A stretch of DNA of 64,000 bases from Uloborus plumipes. Lineage: Eukaryota; Arthropoda; Arachnida; Araneae; Uloboridae. Both the position numbers and the translations under genes were made by a program. The notes under the pieces are model-generated. The model had not been told where the DNA came from and ran no database searches. It saw nothing but the letters and a program-made list of their open reading frames with translations. This document shows positions 41,001 to 49,799 of the stretch, piece after piece (position 1 is the stretch's first letter; each line of letters starts with the position of its first letter). The stretch covers positions 81,552 to 145,551 of the forward strand of contig JAXGGA010001630.1 in NCBI GenBank assembly GCA_038373865.1, read 5' to 3'.

Positions 41001-44000
41001 TATTGATACTGAAATTACACACGTCTTATACCTTTGTATTTGAATGCACAATTGTTGTTATTACAGGTGGATAACACTTACCTGGTGTAGAAGGATGAGA
41101 TAATTGTTTAATTGTTTCTGCAGACTTTTTTTTCAGGCTCAAAATTTAAATTAAAAAAAAAAAAACCATACCATTCGAGTTCAGGTTATTGAGGCAAGCT
41201 AGTATATAATAACCTGATAAATTTATTCTTTCAATTTTCCACTGAAAGCATTATGCAGTTTACAACAAATATAATATTACTTGAACAGTACAATGTGAAT
41301 ATGATTTTTTAATTTTCTTTTGCATTTATATCACACCCAGACTTCTATTTGAATTAAATGAATAATTTTTATTCAACTGAGATTTCAACAGTGTTCAAGC
41401 ATTGGAGCCCTTTTCATTTAGCTATGATACTACAAGACCCACGGTAGTACTGGGAAGAAGTTGATTCTGTGCAGAACCTCTATTTGATGGAAAAAAAAAA
41501 TCTGCATAAGATTTATCCTTGTTCAGTACTATTATGCTCCATATTTTTCAACTGCTTTTCATTGTCAGTACATTTAAATGCATTCGACTAAGTAAGCAGT
41601 TAAAACCCCTAACCGGCATGGTTGGGAAGAGGGTAAGACATAGCATAGTAGGAAATGCAAATATTTCGTGTATATAACGGTGTAGTTCTAGAAAAAAAGT
41701 TAGGAGTAGGGTCATTCCACGTCAAGTGATCCAAAATCTGAGAAAAATTTTACCTTACATTTTTGTATTTCTTTCACATTTGACTCATCAATTGTACCCC
41801 TTGAGGTAATCAAAAGTCTCAATATTTGGATTTTTATCTCTATTATTTTTTCATTTATGAGACTTGGAACTTTGGAAAAACCCTCGTTTTTCCATGGATA
41901 AGGGTACATAAAAGGGATCATAACTCGGCACCAAATATAGATAGAACGATTTGGTAAATGGCATTTTAAAGTACGTTAGTTGCCGCTTAATCGGATATGC
42001 AACATGACTAATTTGATAAAAATTTTCTTTTTCAAAAAATGAAATTTAAATTTCAAATTTAAATTTCTCAAAAAACATATAATGAATTTTTTTGAAAAAA
42101 TTCTCAAAAATTCTTGTGTATTTCATCTATGTTTGTACAAATTTTTAGATTGGGATCTCAATGGGATCATATTTTTTTGAATTTTTGAATAAAACTGTAT
42201 AGGAAAAAAATGATATTTTTTAGATTCTATTTATTTAAATACTAAGTTCTCTTGCTCGTGATGGTCTAAAAAGTAGTAAACAAACATGAATATGTTTAAA
42301 GTGAGCTGGCATGAGCTTATAGATTTGTCAGGTTCACCCCCCTACCCCTTTCTTCCCCGCACAACCACTCTTTTTTAATTCAAAACTGTTCAAAATGTTT
42401 AAAAAAAACAAAAACTCTTTGATACAAAATGAATAGTAAACTTATTTAAAGTGGGGAAATGGGTTTCCTTATAACTAGACGAAGTATCCCCCTCCCCACC
42501 CAAATATACCATTCACACTATACTAATATGACGTCTAACCTGGGGATTGAGTTGAGGATTATTTTCAAACCTAGGTATATATATTGTGTTTCAGACGAAG
42601 TTCGGATCGAAAGAAACTTCAGATCGAAGTTCCTTTCGATCCGAACTTCAAAGTGTACTTCCATTCAATATCTGAAATTTAACTTTATGATTCATTTCAT
42701 CTTCTACCCCAGCACCAATCTTTAATTTTGAAGGGAGGAAATAAATGGGTCGCCCCAATATCATAGCAAACAGCAAAATAGCACTGTTTCGCCTTGTTCT
42801 CATCGTTTTTTCTATTCTTTTCGCACAAAACTGAAAATATGAAAATAAATCAAAATATCAGATCATATGTCTGTGTCCCCATAACTATCTTTCCACATTA
42901 TCTAGTCTGCAGCTGTTATTTAATTTTTTTAATCGTTTGTGTTCTTTTTCATTTTGTTGTAAAGGAAAGTAATGCAGGAAGATATATCTATATATATATA
43001 TATATATAAATAAACATGCTTTTATATACATAATACATGTTATTTAATTATTATACAACACTGCTTTTTGAGCACAACCTCACATGTTGTTTAACTTCTT
43101 TACAGATTGCTCCCCCCCCCTTACCCTACCTTTCCACTCCAAACTTTTATTTTTTTTATCATCCCGCCTAGCCCCATTTCAAAGCCTTAGTCTCTACTGA
43201 TGTCTGGTAGTGTTTCAGTTTGTTCTGTTTGTTACTCTTTCCTATTAGCTCATGAGCTTTGTCCAATAAGAGAAAGGAAAGGCAGTGATGGGGACTGACA
43301 TATAACGTGACACTTTAATTTCTTTTCAGTTTTGTGTAAAAATAATGGGAAAACATTATGAGAACAAGGGGAAACAGTGCTATTTTGCTGTTTGCTATGA
43401 TCTTGGGGCGACCCATTTATTCCCTCCCTTCAAAATTGAAGATTGGTGCTGGGGGAGGGGATGAAATGAACCATAAGTTTAAATTCAGATTTTGAATGGA
43501 AGTACACTTTGTGAAGTTCGGATTGAAAACGAAACACTTCGTCTGAAAAACAATATATACCTAGGGGGAAAATAATCCTCAAATCAATCCCCAGGTGAGA
43601 CGTCATATTAGTATAGCGTTAATGGTATATTTGGGTGGGGGAAGGGTTGTACTTTGCCTTGTTATAAGGAAGCCCATTTATCAACTTTAAACAAGTTTAC
43701 TGTTCATTTTGTATCAAAGAAGCTTTTTTTTTTTAGCATTTTAAACAGTTTGGGGGGAAAATGGTTGGGTTAGGAAGGAAGGGAGGGGAGCTGACCAATC
43801 TACAAGTTAATGCTAGCTCACTTACCTAGAGTAAAAATAATAGTCAATTCAATCCCCAGGTTAGACGTCATAATAGTACAGCGTTAATGGTATATTTGGG
43901 TGGAGGAGGGGGATACTTCGTCTAGTTATAAGGAAACTCATTTACCAACTTTAAAAAAGTTTAGTATTCATTTTGTATCAAAGAGTTTTTTTTTTAAACA

Positions 44001-46666
44001 TTTTGAACAGTTTTGAATTAAAAAAGAGTGGTTGTGCGGGGGAGGAAGGGGGAGGGGGTGAACCTGACAAATCTATAAGCTCATGCTAGCTCACTTTAAA
44101 CATATTCATGTTTGTTCACTACTTTTTAGACCATCACAAGCAAGAGAACTTAGTATTTAAATAAATAGAATCTAAAAAATATCATTTTTTTCCTATACAG
44201 TTTTATTCAAAAATTCAAAAAAATATGATCCGATTGAGATCCCAATCTAAAAATTTGTACAAACATAGATGAAATACACAAGAATTTTTGAGAATTTTTT
44301 CAAAAAAATTAATTATATGTTTTTCGAGAAATTTAAATTTGAAATTTAAATTTCATTTTTTGAAAAAGAAAATTTTTATCAAATTAGTCATGTTGCATAT
44401 CAGATTGAGCGGCAACTAACGTACTTTAAAATGCCATTTACCAAATTGTTCCATCTATATTTGGTGCCGAGTTATGGTCCCTTTTATGTACCCTTATCCA
44501 TGGAAAAACGAGGGTTTTTCCAAAATTCCAAGTCTCATAAATGAAAAAATAATAGAGATAAAAATCCAAAAATTGAGACTTTTGATTACCTCAAGGGGTA
44601 CAATTGATGAGCCAAATATGAAAGAAATACAAAAATGTAAGGTAAAAAACGTTGGATCACTTGACATGGAATGACCCAGTATGATTAAAAATGTGAACAC
44701 TGGTTATTTAAATTGAACAGATACTGAAATAAAACGGGGGAAGGGTCCATCCCCAAGCATCCTACCTGAACTTACACCAGCAAATCTTACATACATCTTA
44801 GAGTTAAATAATAAATTACATACATAGAATATTTAGGGTAAGCAGAAGCAGATTCAGGTGGGGGGGGCTGAAGTCATGACCCTCTTCCCCATAAGCAATC
44901 AAATATTGCCCAAAGTTACATTTTTGGGGACCTAATTAATACAAAATTTACTTAAAACCTCCCACATTGTAACCCAAAAATTGAACTTGCACCTCCCCCT
45001 TCTGATAATAACCCCCTTAAAATGAGAAGCTGGTTCTCCCTTAGAGTACTACAAAATGCCTTCAGGACATCATCTACAATCAATGCACATGCTAAAAAGA
45101 AGTGAAAACTTTAAAGAATAAAATAGCTCCAATAGATTGACAGTGTAAAATTTTTCAGATAAATCAACAATATGCATGAGTGTTCTATCATTAAAAACAA
45201 AAACAAATGAAAAAATCTTTAAAAGTACATTTGGAGCAAAAGCATTAAAAGAATGTTTATACTCACAAAATAATTTACCTAATTAGTTGATTCATTAACT
45301 TTGAAATATTTGCTAAATTTTACTGAATCTTTGTTCAGGGGAAAGAAAATAAAACAAATAATTTATTTCATTTATTAATGAAAGTGAAGCTAGATAAAGA
45401 GAAAATACTAAAAGAAATTCAGATTAAAAAATTGATTTTAGACTTGGGGCACCGTGATGTGAATCACTGTGACCTATCAAAAATTTTCTTAACTGGTAAT
45501 TTTGACTGATATACATGAAGAGTAGGAGACAGAACAGCAGAAATGAAATTACTTTTGTCAATTTTCATCTCATGTGTGTATCTCTATGAGCGTATTTTTG
45601 TTTCCTCTTTTTATAAAATTTGGAATTTTAATCAGTAAACTGATAATATCCCCCCCCCCCCCATAATAGTAAGCTTAAGGCAACCTTGTTTTGTGCAAGA
45701 GAGAAAATTAGAAGTTCGCTTACTGTGATTAATGACTGCAAATTTCTGTTTTGTAGTAATTGCGATAAAAACAGGTGATCTTCAACAGGTGTATCAACTT
45801 TTTCACATACTTGATCTAGAGAGTCCAACAAATTTTGCAAAGCTGTAAAATAAAACAAAAACAAACTGTAAGTATTAAACTTGATATTTCCTTTTCTAAC
45901 TTAAAAATTAATACCAGTGACCATATGCAAATAAATGAGACAAAATATGATCCTAATATGTGAGAAAATATATCAACAAGCATGTGTAGTTTTATAGGAA
46001 AAATAGCTCTAAACAAGGTTGACAGGTTTTTTCCAGAGAGGTAAACATGGAAAAAACGGCAGGAAGAAATAGGTTTTTTCCAAGTAGGAAAAATGAACTT
46101 ATTTTCAAAATTTATGATATAAAAGCTGCAGTTTTGTATGATAAAGCAAATGTGTTTTTTAAGAATAGATTTCTTTCAAGTTCAACTCAAATAATTCATT
46201 TTTATAAATTGATTTCATTAAGATTAGAAGTTCTAGATAAAGGGATTACAATAAAAGTCCGGACAGGAACTGAATGAAATTTAAGTTTTCAAAGCTGAAT
46301 CAGCTTATTCAAAAAACTTCATGATAAAAATAATTGAAGAAAAAATTTGGCTAAACATTATTGACTATATCACACATGCCTTGTTAAATCGATACTAATA
46401 TGAGATTAAAATTTAGAATATAGTTACCTTCCAAAAAAAAAAAAAAAATCTTGAAATTTTTTATATTTAACCTATTTTCAAAACAGACTTACCGTTTTTA
46501 CTGTAAAAGAGTAAAAGTGGTAAAAGATCCTAGCTTGAACACTTTTGAGCAGGACTAAACTGATTAAAACAATATAACGCACATAAATCATGCAGTTTCA
46601 AATAAGTAAAGATAAGTAAGTACCAGTGTCGAATCCTGTACCGTTGTGGTAGACACTGCCTGACAT
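15031..46666 (-). CDS. MPP7: MPP7/Metro-like MAGUK scaffold protein (whole gene, 14 coding exons)
   Basis: Joined coding exons: 46666-46624, 45842-45724, 40507-40439, 39843-39766, 38246-38115, 36755-36674, 36590-36505, 35002-34746, 33182-33115, 31062-30976, 30127-30047, 18628-18426, 16974-16840, 15213-15031. They total 1623 nt (540 aa plus TAG); every junction is GT-AG and phases agree. Approximate domains: L27 at 14-57 and 65-117, PDZ 134-217, SH3 226-289, guanylate kinase (GK) 334-535. PDZ has EPLGATIK and GDELREVNG; SH3 has a WW pair; the protein ends EPQWVPTSWV plus three residues. The run FVKPPPFEVLKETRNSAQ and the second L27 resemble MPP7/MPP3 more than PALS1/Stardust or MPP2/Varicose, from memory only. 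The family scaffolds polarity and synaptic complexes beneath the plasma membrane. The GK is not an enzyme: the P-loop GAPGVGRNEL lacks lysine, RLPK replaces the usual RxxR, and the usual Asp after CIL is Asn431. The SH3-GK hook is short and lacks the Lys/Arg-rich block I recall from vertebrate MPP7 (about 576 aa). Confidence 0.93.
16840..16974 (-). CDS. MPP7: MPP7-like exon 13: GK domain, late part
   Basis: 45 codons: ALKLLCTAELKPYIVFVKPP then PFEVLKETRNSAQ and a Ser/Asp-rich segment ending SRGFT. KPYIVFVKPP...LKETRNSA is the segment that most favours MPP7/MPP3 over the other MPP groups. Acceptor TTTTCAG, donor GTAAGT. Confidence 0.93.
17729..18205. mobile_element. probable hAT-type MITE in intron 12
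   Basis: Begins CAGGGTTGGCCAATATATAT and ends TTTTCAAACCCCACT, with imperfect inverted ends including TGACAT/ATGTCA inside them. The interior is rich in GATAT and AATATTTTC motifs, typical of a widespread hAT MITE style. I could not find a matching 8-bp target duplication. Confidence 0.45.
18426..18628 (-). CDS. MPP7: MPP7-like exon 12: GMP-binding-like core of GK domain
   Basis: Encodes the H of PHTSR (split codon), then TSRLPKHWEEEGKEYYFVSR, MEESIRDGKFVEYGEYRGNL and YGTSLESVTTIVRSGRVCIL, ending NPHPQ. The GMP-site tyrosines and glutamate (EYY, EYGEY, LYGTS) are kept. The second arginine is Lys and the usual Asp after CIL is Asn. The donor GTTGAT is weak, but the PHPQ-ALKLL join fits the family. 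Confidence 0.93.
18631..21011. other. intron 11 sequence upstream of the hAT insertion site
   Basis: AT-rich intron sequence, no exon seen. Two copies of GTAACGTGAGTCACG lie at 20275-20289 and 20442-20456. Confidence 0.4.
21057..21084. repeat. perfect 12-bp hairpin near the hAT left end
   Basis: GTACTGGAAAGG, loop GACC, then CCTTTCCAGTAC. It lies 37 bp inside the element and is unrelated to its terminal repeat. Confidence 0.85.
24535..26429. mobile_element. 1.9-kb TA-flanked foldback made of 144-bp repeats
   Basis: Ends GTCTAAGATCCCACCGCAG and its exact complement are flanked by TA on both sides (24533-24534, 26430-26431). The left arm has five tandem units with CGTACACTCATCACGTA at 24571, 24715, 24859, 25002 and 25146 (period 143-144 bp). 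The right arm has about eight units in reverse, one shortened near 25970. The two outermost units share private variants between arms (GGGACATATG, ATTGCGTAC, GCTGAGTTTTTCCTG), so the arms are true long inverted repeats. No ORF. Confidence 0.88.
26605..26750. mobile_element. 146-bp MITE
   Basis: AGGGCCATGCTCCACATC at the left is complementary to GATGTGGAGCATGGCCCT at the right. CATA occurs directly outside both ends (26601-26604, 26751-26754), fitting a 4-bp duplication. It lies inside the 7.7-kb hAT element. Confidence 0.7.
28078..28345. repeat. ~180-bp direct duplication near the hAT right end
   Basis: A block with GTTACAATAaCTGGCCC, GAATTCACTGATnGATGTGC and GGGGCCCCTGA occurs twice, near 28090-28160 and 28265-28335. 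Between them lie repeats of AAAAGGTCC. Such GC-rich subterminal repeats are usual transposase-binding zones in hAT elements; the role here is inferred. Confidence 0.6.
28713..30046. other. intron 11 sequence on the exon 11 side of the hAT insertion
   Basis: AT-rich, no exon seen. It contains another GTAACGTGAGTCACG at 29743-29757 and diverged versions near 29552 and 29925, matching the motif on the other side of the insertion. A pogo-like end (GAGAGGTTTTACTGTA) is near 29417-29432. Confidence 0.4.
30047..30127 (-). CDS. MPP7: MPP7-like exon 11: degenerate P-loop of GK domain
   Basis: Encodes GAPGVGRNELKQRLISYDPV then HYKTTIP. The P-loop GAPGVGRN lacks the Lys-Ser/Thr pair that active guanylate kinases use to bind ATP, as is normal for MAGUKs. 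The next intron, 11.4 kb, is enlarged by a transposon insertion. Confidence 0.92.
30976..31062 (-). CDS. MPP7: MPP7-like exon 10: start of guanylate-kinase domain
   Basis: Encodes DPDFKDVQVYEEVAVLQPVP then GTYRPIVLI. VYEEV is the YEEV motif found before the kinase-like domain in MPP proteins, and RPIVLIG is the first beta strand leading to the P-loop. Acceptor TCTTTGCAG, donor GTATGG. Confidence 0.92.
32033..32775. mobile_element. unclassified element fragment in intron 9
   Basis: Starts near ACTAGGTGACCCGTGCGGAA, whose GCGGAATTCCGC (32049-32060) is a perfect palindrome followed by a 34-bp A run. Composition, including GTTACGCGGCGCTAGCGGAG near 32485, differs from the surrounding intron, and it appears to end near CGGGTATAGGATTCGGCTTA. 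The 66-codon frame at 32408-32608 has no recognised domain. Confidence 0.35.
33115..33182 (-). CDS. MPP7: MPP7-like exon 9: short SH3-GK hook
   Basis: Encodes RLSAFQNGAHFQKGENNSHD then YF, between SH3 and guanylate kinase. RRLS at the join matches ERRLA of MPP7. It lacks the long lysine/arginine-rich block of vertebrate MPP7; I saw no alternative hook exon in the flanking introns. Acceptor CTCTATAG, donor GTATGT. Confidence 0.82.
34746..35002 (-). CDS. MPP7: MPP7-like exon 8: PDZ end plus SH3 domain
   Basis: Largest exon (257 nt, residues 204-288). It opens with QCREGTITFKLIPG (last PDZ strand), then gives the SH3 fold: IVRANFCYDP in place of the usual ALxDYxP, GLAYIRGDILHIVSRQDPDW, WQA and IGIIPS. 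The WW dyad of the SH3 core is present. The donor GTTAGA is weak, but phase and the QKR/R join to exon 9 fit the family (FQERR). Confidence 0.93.
35563..36040. mobile_element. pogo/Tigger-like MITE in intron 7
   Basis: CAGTCGAAGCTGCTTATCTC at the left and GAGATAGACAGGTTTGACTG at the right are inverted and similar. Right flank is TA; the left flank is TT, so the target site is not intact. AT-rich interior with no ORF. Confidence 0.5.
36283..36439. mobile_element. 157-bp pogo/Tigger-type MITE in intron 7
   Basis: Inverted ends CTGTTGTCCCCGCTTAATCG and AAGCGGGGCCGACAG with TA on both sides. The left 70 bp match the 76-bp copy at 641-716. Confidence 0.75.
36505..36590 (-). CDS. MPP7: MPP7-like exon 7: PDZ domain, end
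   Basis: Encodes LINVGDELREVNGVRVKGKS then PLDILAIL, with the hallmark GDELREVNG. The intron before it is only 83 bp, the shortest of the gene. Acceptor TTTCTTCTAG, donor GTATGA. Confidence 0.93.
36674..36755 (-). CDS. MPP7: MPP7-like exon 6: PDZ domain, middle
   Basis: Encodes GATIKIDEASDAVVVSRIVR then GSVADRSG. GATIK belongs to the carboxylate-binding loop, and RIxRGxxADRSG is the conserved PDZ stretch of the MPP family. Donor GTGAGT. Confidence 0.93.
38115..38246 (-). CDS. MPP7: MPP7-like exon 5: end of L27-2, acidic linker, PDZ start
   Basis: 44 codons. ALFQTHDQVARKDFLPALPD closes the second L27 and leads through an acidic EVDEDDES linker to VKVVQLIKNTEPL, the first strand and the start of the ligand-binding loop of the PDZ domain. 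The layout matches MPP7/MPP3 (VHDTVAQK..., then SVKI..LVKN.EPLGATI). Confidence 0.93.
38962..38978. repeat. (TG)n microsatellite
   Basis: About 17 bp of TG repeat in intron 4. Similar short tracts: (AC)n at 28521-28540, (AT)n around 42988-43007. Confidence 0.8.
39766..39843 (-). CDS. MPP7: MPP7-like exon 4: second L27 domain, first part
   Basis: 26 codons, VNELLTLARSPDAIELSKLL then LKPHLK, phase 0 at both ends. It corresponds to the IRELLKLLSKPNVKALL region of MPP7. Acceptor TTTTTTCAG, donor GTAATT. Confidence 0.88.
40439..40507 (-). CDS. MPP7: MPP7-like exon 3: L27 linker
   Basis: 23 codons, phase 0 at both ends: VHNKINNQNVQPSYQDVCRL then AKD. It joins the end of L27-1 to the start of L27-2, as IHEKL...LADD does in vertebrate MPP7. 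Acceptor TCTTGTAG, donor GTAAGT. Confidence 0.88.
42600..42646. repeat. two-tier hairpin in the left arm of the 3-kb element
   Basis: GTTCGGATCGAAAG and CTTTCGATCCGAAC pair over 14 bp; inside, AACTTC and GAAGTT pair over 6 bp around loop AGATC. The matching stretch of the right arm (about 43510-43530) has lost the perfect hairpin. Confidence 0.85.
43585..44100. repeat. 265-bp tandem duplication in the right arm
   Basis: CAATCCCCAGG starts at 43585 and again at 43850. Both units continue through AGACGTCATaaTAGTA, GCGTTAATGGTATATTTGGG, TTATAAGGAA and TTCATTTTGTATCAAAGA to ATGCTAGCTCACTT. Only one unit is present in the left arm. Confidence 0.8.
45724..45842 (-). CDS. MPP7: MPP7-like exon 2: first L27 domain
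   Basis: Encodes residues 15-54, starting ALQNLLDSLDQV and ending LQSLIT. The amphipathic pattern of L27 (LLDSL...FLSQLLQNRNLQSLI) is clear. L27 domains pair with L27 domains of partner scaffolds such as Lin-7 or Dlg relatives. Donor GTAAGC; acceptor TTTTACAG. Confidence 0.9.
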
Positions 46667-46730
46667 GATCTGAGCATTAGGACTTGGGATTGGCCGTTCC
46701 TCTATGTTAGGAGACTTCTGCCTGTTCCGA
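46624..46730 (-). CDS. MPP7: MPP7-like exon 1 (start codon exon; 5' part UTR or extension)
   Basis: Acceptor TTTGTTGCAG precedes 46730 and donor GTACTT follows 46624. The chosen ATG at 46666-46664 has A at -3 and gives MSGSVYHNGTGFDT, running in phase 1 into the first L27 helix. The same frame is open upstream through the whole exon (about 21 codons, RNRQKSPNIEERPIPSPNAQI minus its last residue in the 20 quoted here: RNRQKSPNIEERPIPSPNAQ), so an N-terminal extension from an unseen upstream exon is possible. The clear acceptor means at least one further 5' exon exists upstream of 46731. Confidence 0.75.
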
Positions 46731-47440
46731 CTGCAACAAAAACAATTCATTTTAGGCAACTCAACAGAACGTTCCACTCATTAAGGTAAACACAATCACG
46801 ATGCAAATTAACCGTTGGTCAGTTTTATGTGAAAAGGCAACCAGGAGATTGTCAATGAAGTCATATTTGAGTTTCACGAGGTCTTCATAACATCAGGATG
46901 TGATTATTAGCAGAGAATGCTAACTATTTTCAACACCCAAGCAAAATAATCGATAGATCAACAAGCATTATCTGGGCTACGACTAATTTTCATATCTTTT
47001 CAACATCCCACAAGTAAATATTTATGATGATCTCGCGATAAACAGCTGCCGGTTTGTTTATCAACAAAAAAGGAGTAAGGCTAAATCACTTCATCACAGT
47101 ACTTCACACAATACTTCAGAAGAGAAGCCGGTAGCTTTCACTTTTTAAACTCATAAATAATCCTTCACCAGTTTACAGAAAGAAAAAGACTACAGGTCAA
47201 AGTCAAGGCAAACAAAACGGAACCCGTCATAAGTTGTATGGAACGTTCAGCATTCTACGAAGAAGCGCTTGTCTTATATTCCAACAGAACACTGAAAAGC
47301 ATCTGGAGGATGCGACAAGTTGAGAGGGGGATGGGGGGGGGGGAGCCGAATCCAAAATTAGACCATCCCACACTGCGATTTGAAGCGGCGCAAAGCAAAC
47401 AAGACTTGTCGGGTATTGCAAGGAAAATAATGAGGGAAAA
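46731..47440. other. region just upstream of the first identified exon
   Basis: No exon could be chosen. It begins (on the minus strand) with the acceptor tract of exon 1. A G run lies near 47332-47342. Confidence 0.4.
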
Positions 47441-47444
47441 TTAT

Positions 47445-49790
47445 GAGGAGACTAAAAATGGGACATAAAGCGGCTTTTAGAGCCTTGTTACCTATCTTTA
47501 GAATTTTCAGAGGCAAAATGATAAGTATTGCACCAGATGGCTTCAATCAAGAAGGTTCGTATTCAACCATTGAACCGAATTTAGAAGCAAAATAAATAGG
47601 TACGTGTCCTGGACTGACCATTCATATATAGAAGTACTTTGTCAATGGGAATGGAATTAAAATTAAAATTCATTGGTAGTGAAAATGAGGAAACTTAAAA
47701 ACGGGGAATAAAGTCCTGTTACCTGTTTTTAGAAGTTTTAAAACCAAAACGACAAGTAACACGCTGAGAGATCCAATTAAGAAGATTCAAATTCTACAAT
47801 CAAACTGAACTGTTAGACGAAAAATGAAATGGCACTAGGAATCAATTGACCACCCACATCCCGCAGTACCTTTTAGTAGGAGAGGAAAAATTATCAGAAT
47901 TCACAAGTGGGTGTGGGTACGGAACATTATGAGGAGATAAAAAATGCAGGGGTCTGTCCAGGAGTTTTCACAGGGTCCGTTTTTTGTGAAAAACTAAATA
48001 ATTTTGTGAAAAACCAAATAATTTTGTGAAAATCAAACAATTTTGGGAAAAAAACCCGCAAAAAAAAAAAACTCGCAAAAAAAAAATCTTTTTGAATTTA
48101 ATAAAAAATAAAAATAAATTTCATTTTTTTTTCCAAAAAAAAAAAGCATATTAAACATCAAAAATGCGAAAAGTCCGATTCCTGTAGCGGATGCAAAGAG
48201 ATTGCAGTTTTCAAAGTGATCATTCAAGTGACATCAAAAGCATAAAAACGGAACATAAAATAATTTTTTTTGGTGTTTTTTTTTTACAATTGCATTTCAA
48301 AGGTATATGGTAAACATGTTTTTATGTGTTTCCACAATTAATGCAAAAATAAAATGGAACGATCGTTAACATTTAGACTCATAAAAGAACAGTTAATTTT
48401 GCTTTAAAAATTTAAAATAATGATCTGAGCAAAAAATAAAGCTAATTTTCATTTATTTGCCTCCTAATAAAGAGTAATTAGCTTGAAAAGTAAGTAAAAT
48501 TCGATTTTCATATCGGATGCAGAGATCGCTTTTTTCAAAATGAAAGCATCAGAAATATAAAAACGATTTTTGATAATTTATTAAAGTCAAAAATTTTAGA
48601 GCTGCATTTCACCAGGTTTATATGATGAATGTCATTAATAATCACCGACATATTCGCCAAAAATTCGGAGGAAAAATACGGTAGGGAAACATAGCAAAAC
48701 AAACAATACCAGACTTCTAATATTAATAGACGCAAAAATACATTAATTCCTGAATATAAATAAAACACCACCATTATAAGCATTAAAAAATAAATAAATA
48801 AATAAATGAAACTAAAAAAGATTATTTTCTGCCAAAATAAAGTCAAAACATCGCACCAAAGACGTCAAATGGAGATAATTTTAATTTTAAATAGCTGATC
48901 GCTCTAGGAAGAAGCAATCCCATTTTTTCTCCAACCCTCCCTATCTGTTGGCAGTTCTAAGTTCATTCCGCTGATAATTGCTATTATTATTATTTCCTTT
49001 ATGTTTAAGTCCATAGCAGGGAGAAAAATCCTTACTCTGCACTTCCAGAGAAATCTATAACAGCAACATCGCAGCAATCCACTTTGATTTGCATATGATA
49101 AAACAAACAAGCAGGAACAATTAAAACAAAACAACTACCTTTTTTAAGTTGTTAATTTCTTTAAAAGAAACCTACACAAAGTGCTACATTTTACACTAAA
49201 GCCGAGCAGGAAGTGCCGACTTTTTTTTTCGCAAAGTTGCCGGATAAGCGATTCCCTTCTTTAACTTCAGAAAAGGCCCAAACGTTATGGGCTTTTACAC
49301 AGAAATATGCTATGCATTATTTTGATTTCAGATTTGCTTTTTGAATGAATAATGTGTGAAATGTGCGTTTGTTTGATCAGCATTTTGTGAAGGGTCCGTT
49401 TTGCTTGATCGTATTTTTGTGAAGGGTCCGTTTTGCTCGATAGTATTTTTGTGAAAGGTCCGTTTTGCTTGATCGTATTTTTGTGAAGGGTCCGTTAACG
49501 GACCCGAATTTCCTCTGGCCAGACCCCTGAAATGGGACATTAAGTGGCTTCTAAAGCACTATTTTCTATCTTCAGAATTTTTAAAAGTGAAATGACCAAT
49601 ATTTCGTCAGATGGCTTCAATTTAAATTGTTCTGGTAAACCGATTTTTGGAGCAAAATAAATGATGTGTAAACTATTTAATAGTGCAATACAGAGTAGTG
49701 ATGCACTATTAAATAGAACAAAGATTTCGTGAGTATTGTTTCGATTCATTGTAAAGACAGAAAGTTGACCATAACATGTACATCTGGATA
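47445..49790. repeat. diverged ~245-bp tandem array, third unit split by a transposon
   Basis: Three units in the same sense start near 47448 (AAAAATGGGACATAAAG), 47693 (AAACGGGGAATAAAG) and 47937, resuming at 49530 (AAATGGGACATTAAG). Each continues with a CTnTTACCTaTnTTTAGAA-like block, a GATGGCTTCAATyAA-like block and AGCAAAATAAAT-like sequence. The minus-strand frames of units 1 and 3 share KPSxxILxI and LKILKI, a by-product of the repeat. Confidence 0.65.
47947..49529. mobile_element. 1.58-kb hAT-like non-autonomous element
   Basis: Ends CAGGGGTCTGTCCAG and CTGGCCAGACCCCTG are inverted repeats. AAATG flanks both ends (47942-47946, 49530-49534), and the neighbouring array unit preserves the uninterrupted site. 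Subterminal repeats: three TTTTGTGAAAAaCnAAAnAA units at about 47990-48050, and four ~32-bp units with GTGAAGGGTCCGTTTTGC at 49388-49500. No transposase ORF. Confidence 0.8.
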
Positions 49791-49799
49791 CAACACATT

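Larger units (their letters stand above)
41709..44677. mobile_element. 3-kb long-TIR element with 4-bp AGTA duplication, in intron 2
   Basis: Ends GGGTCATTCCACGTCAAGTG and the complementary CACTTGACATGGAATGACCC lie between AGTA at 41705-41708 and AGTA at 44678-44681. Arms run about 41709-42845 and 43315-44677, with matching blocks in mirror order (for example TGGGATCTCAATGGGATC and GATCCGATTGAGATCCCA). The right arm is longer because of a 265-bp internal duplication. No transposase. A 4-bp duplication with GGG ends recalls Sola-type elements, but the class is unproven. Confidence 0.85.

Noticed and set aside
15031..46666. Assignment to PALS1/Stardust, MPP2/Varicose or CASK
   Set aside because: No CaM-kinase domain (CASK). 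The FVKPP...LKETRNSA segment, GATIK/RGxxADRSG PDZ and L27 layout fit MPP7/MPP3 better. The call rests on memory, so a phylogeny could still move it.
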